NCBI GenBank assembly: GCA_015520525.1
Contig: WAPY01000031.1
Location: forward strand, 1 to 14,575
Source: Candidatus Woesearchaeota archaeon
Lineage (GTDB): Archaea; Nanobdellota; Nanobdellia; Woesearchaeales; WAPY01
Direction of reading: 5' to 3'
DNA length: 14,575 nucleotides
Shown: piece after piece, positions 14,432 through 14,575 of the stretch
Layout of the letters: the number at the start of each line of letters is the position of its first letter
How positions within the stretch are numbered: position 1 is the stretch's first letter
Position numbers and translations under genes: made by a program
Notes under the pieces: generated by a model
What the model was told of the DNA's origin: nothing
What the model saw: the letters and a program-made list of their open reading frames with translations, nothing else
Database searches by the model: none

Positions 14432-14493
14432 GCGCTCAGGAAAAAATCCAAATCATCGCTTTCGCTCTTTGGTGTTCACCTCATCATCGCGCC
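14431..14493 (-). ncRNA. Probable C/D box guide sRNA
   Basis: Read on the minus strand, 63 nt with the archaeal C/D architecture. A 5' stem arm GGCGC pairs with the 3' arm GCGCC (14431-14435). C box ATGATGA lies at 14481-14487, consensus RUGAUGA. A C'-like GCGATGA is at 14453-14459, with a degenerate D' GCGA at 14462-14465. D box CTGA is at 14436-14439, directly before the 3' stem. The spacer between C' and D is 13 nt (UUUGGAUUUUUUC). By the fifth-nucleotide rule this would direct 2'-O-methylation within a target resembling GAAAAAAUCC; I cannot name the target. A TATA box lies about 25 bp upstream of the first nucleotide. The 3' end overlaps the last base of the pan stop codon in antisense. 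A competing CCAAA/UUUGG pairing (14448-14452 with 14468-14472) could form an inner hairpin. Confidence 0.72.
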
Positions 14494-14513
14494 AAGAACA
14501 AGTAAACTTACGA

Positions 14514-14521
14514 GTTTAAAA
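14514..14521 (-). promoter_or_regulatory. TATA box of the C/D box sRNA
   Basis: Minus-strand TTTTAAAC is centred about 25 bp before position 14493, where the RNA stem begins. This matches the spacing at the protein-coding promoters in this window. Confidence 0.55.
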
Positions 14522-14550
14522 GGTTAACTAAAACTTCAAGTATACGCAAC

Positions 14551-14575
14551 AGAAAATATTTATCAAAGATTAAAC
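14551..14575 (+). promoter_or_regulatory. Possible TATA-like element for a gene beyond the right edge
   Basis: AAATATTTATC (14554-14564) could place a start site just past the end of the window, on the plus strand. The stretch 14494-14575 otherwise holds no reading frame that I can support. Confidence 0.2.

Noticed and set aside
14431..14493. GGCGC/GCGCC inverted repeat as a plus-strand terminator hairpin after pan
   Set aside because: The arms are 53 bp apart with no following T-tract. C and D boxes flush with the stem on the opposite strand explain it better.

Overview
The window reads as a compact, AT-rich archaeal chromosome segment. Evidence for Archaea is the gene set: RadA recombinase with an N-terminal helix-hairpin-helix domain, an OB-fold/zinc-finger RPA, archaeal/eukaryotic-type TyrRS, archaeal-type UMP kinase, a proteasome-activating nucleotidase (PAN) and a TldD/TldE pair. 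TATA-like boxes also sit about 26 bp upstream of most first genes. The dense packing, the small divergent proteins and the form of the UMP kinase suggest a DPANN-like lineage (Woesearchaeota/Pacearchaeota-like), but that placement is an inference. I see no insertion sequence, CRISPR array, rRNA or tRNA.

Layout. (1) 1-1200, minus: a small PC4/SSB-like protein followed by radA, whose last few codons lie beyond the left edge. (2) 1251-1304: an imperfect palindrome holding two back-to-back TATA boxes, with a tandem AGTGTCC repeat between them. It separates the radA operon from a divergent cysteine-rich protein of unknown function (1321-1758, plus). (3) 1821-4639, minus: RPA and a membrane-anchored, cysteine-rich protein with a LytM/M23-like domain that has lost its metal ligands. 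(4) 4720-7338, plus: a P2-type Ca2+-ATPase with counterparts of both SERCA calcium sites. (5) 7341-9350, minus: a Cas4-like nuclease fold with a substituted catalytic residue, two four-helix DMT/SMR-type half-transporters and UMP kinase. (6) 9433-14431, plus: tyrS-tldD-tldE-pan, a tight cluster joining tRNA charging to proteolysis. (7) 14431-14493, minus: a probable C/D box guide RNA with its own TATA box, its 3' end abutting the pan stop codon.

Expression logic. First genes of transcription units (RPA, the LytM-like gene, the ATPase, the first transporter, the nuclease, tyrS, the cysteine-rich gene) have a TATA-like element centred 25-28 bp before the ATG, implying leaderless mRNAs. Internal genes (radA, the second transporter, UMP kinase, tldD, tldE, pan) instead have GGTG/GAGGTG-type Shine-Dalgarno sequences. 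The small gene before radA is the exception: it is a first gene with a short leader and a strong AAGGAGG site.

Functional grouping. RadA, RPA and possibly the small PC4-like protein belong to homologous recombination and ssDNA handling. TldD/TldE with PAN suggest a proteolysis module in which TldDE may process peptides or unfolded substrates alongside the proteasome.
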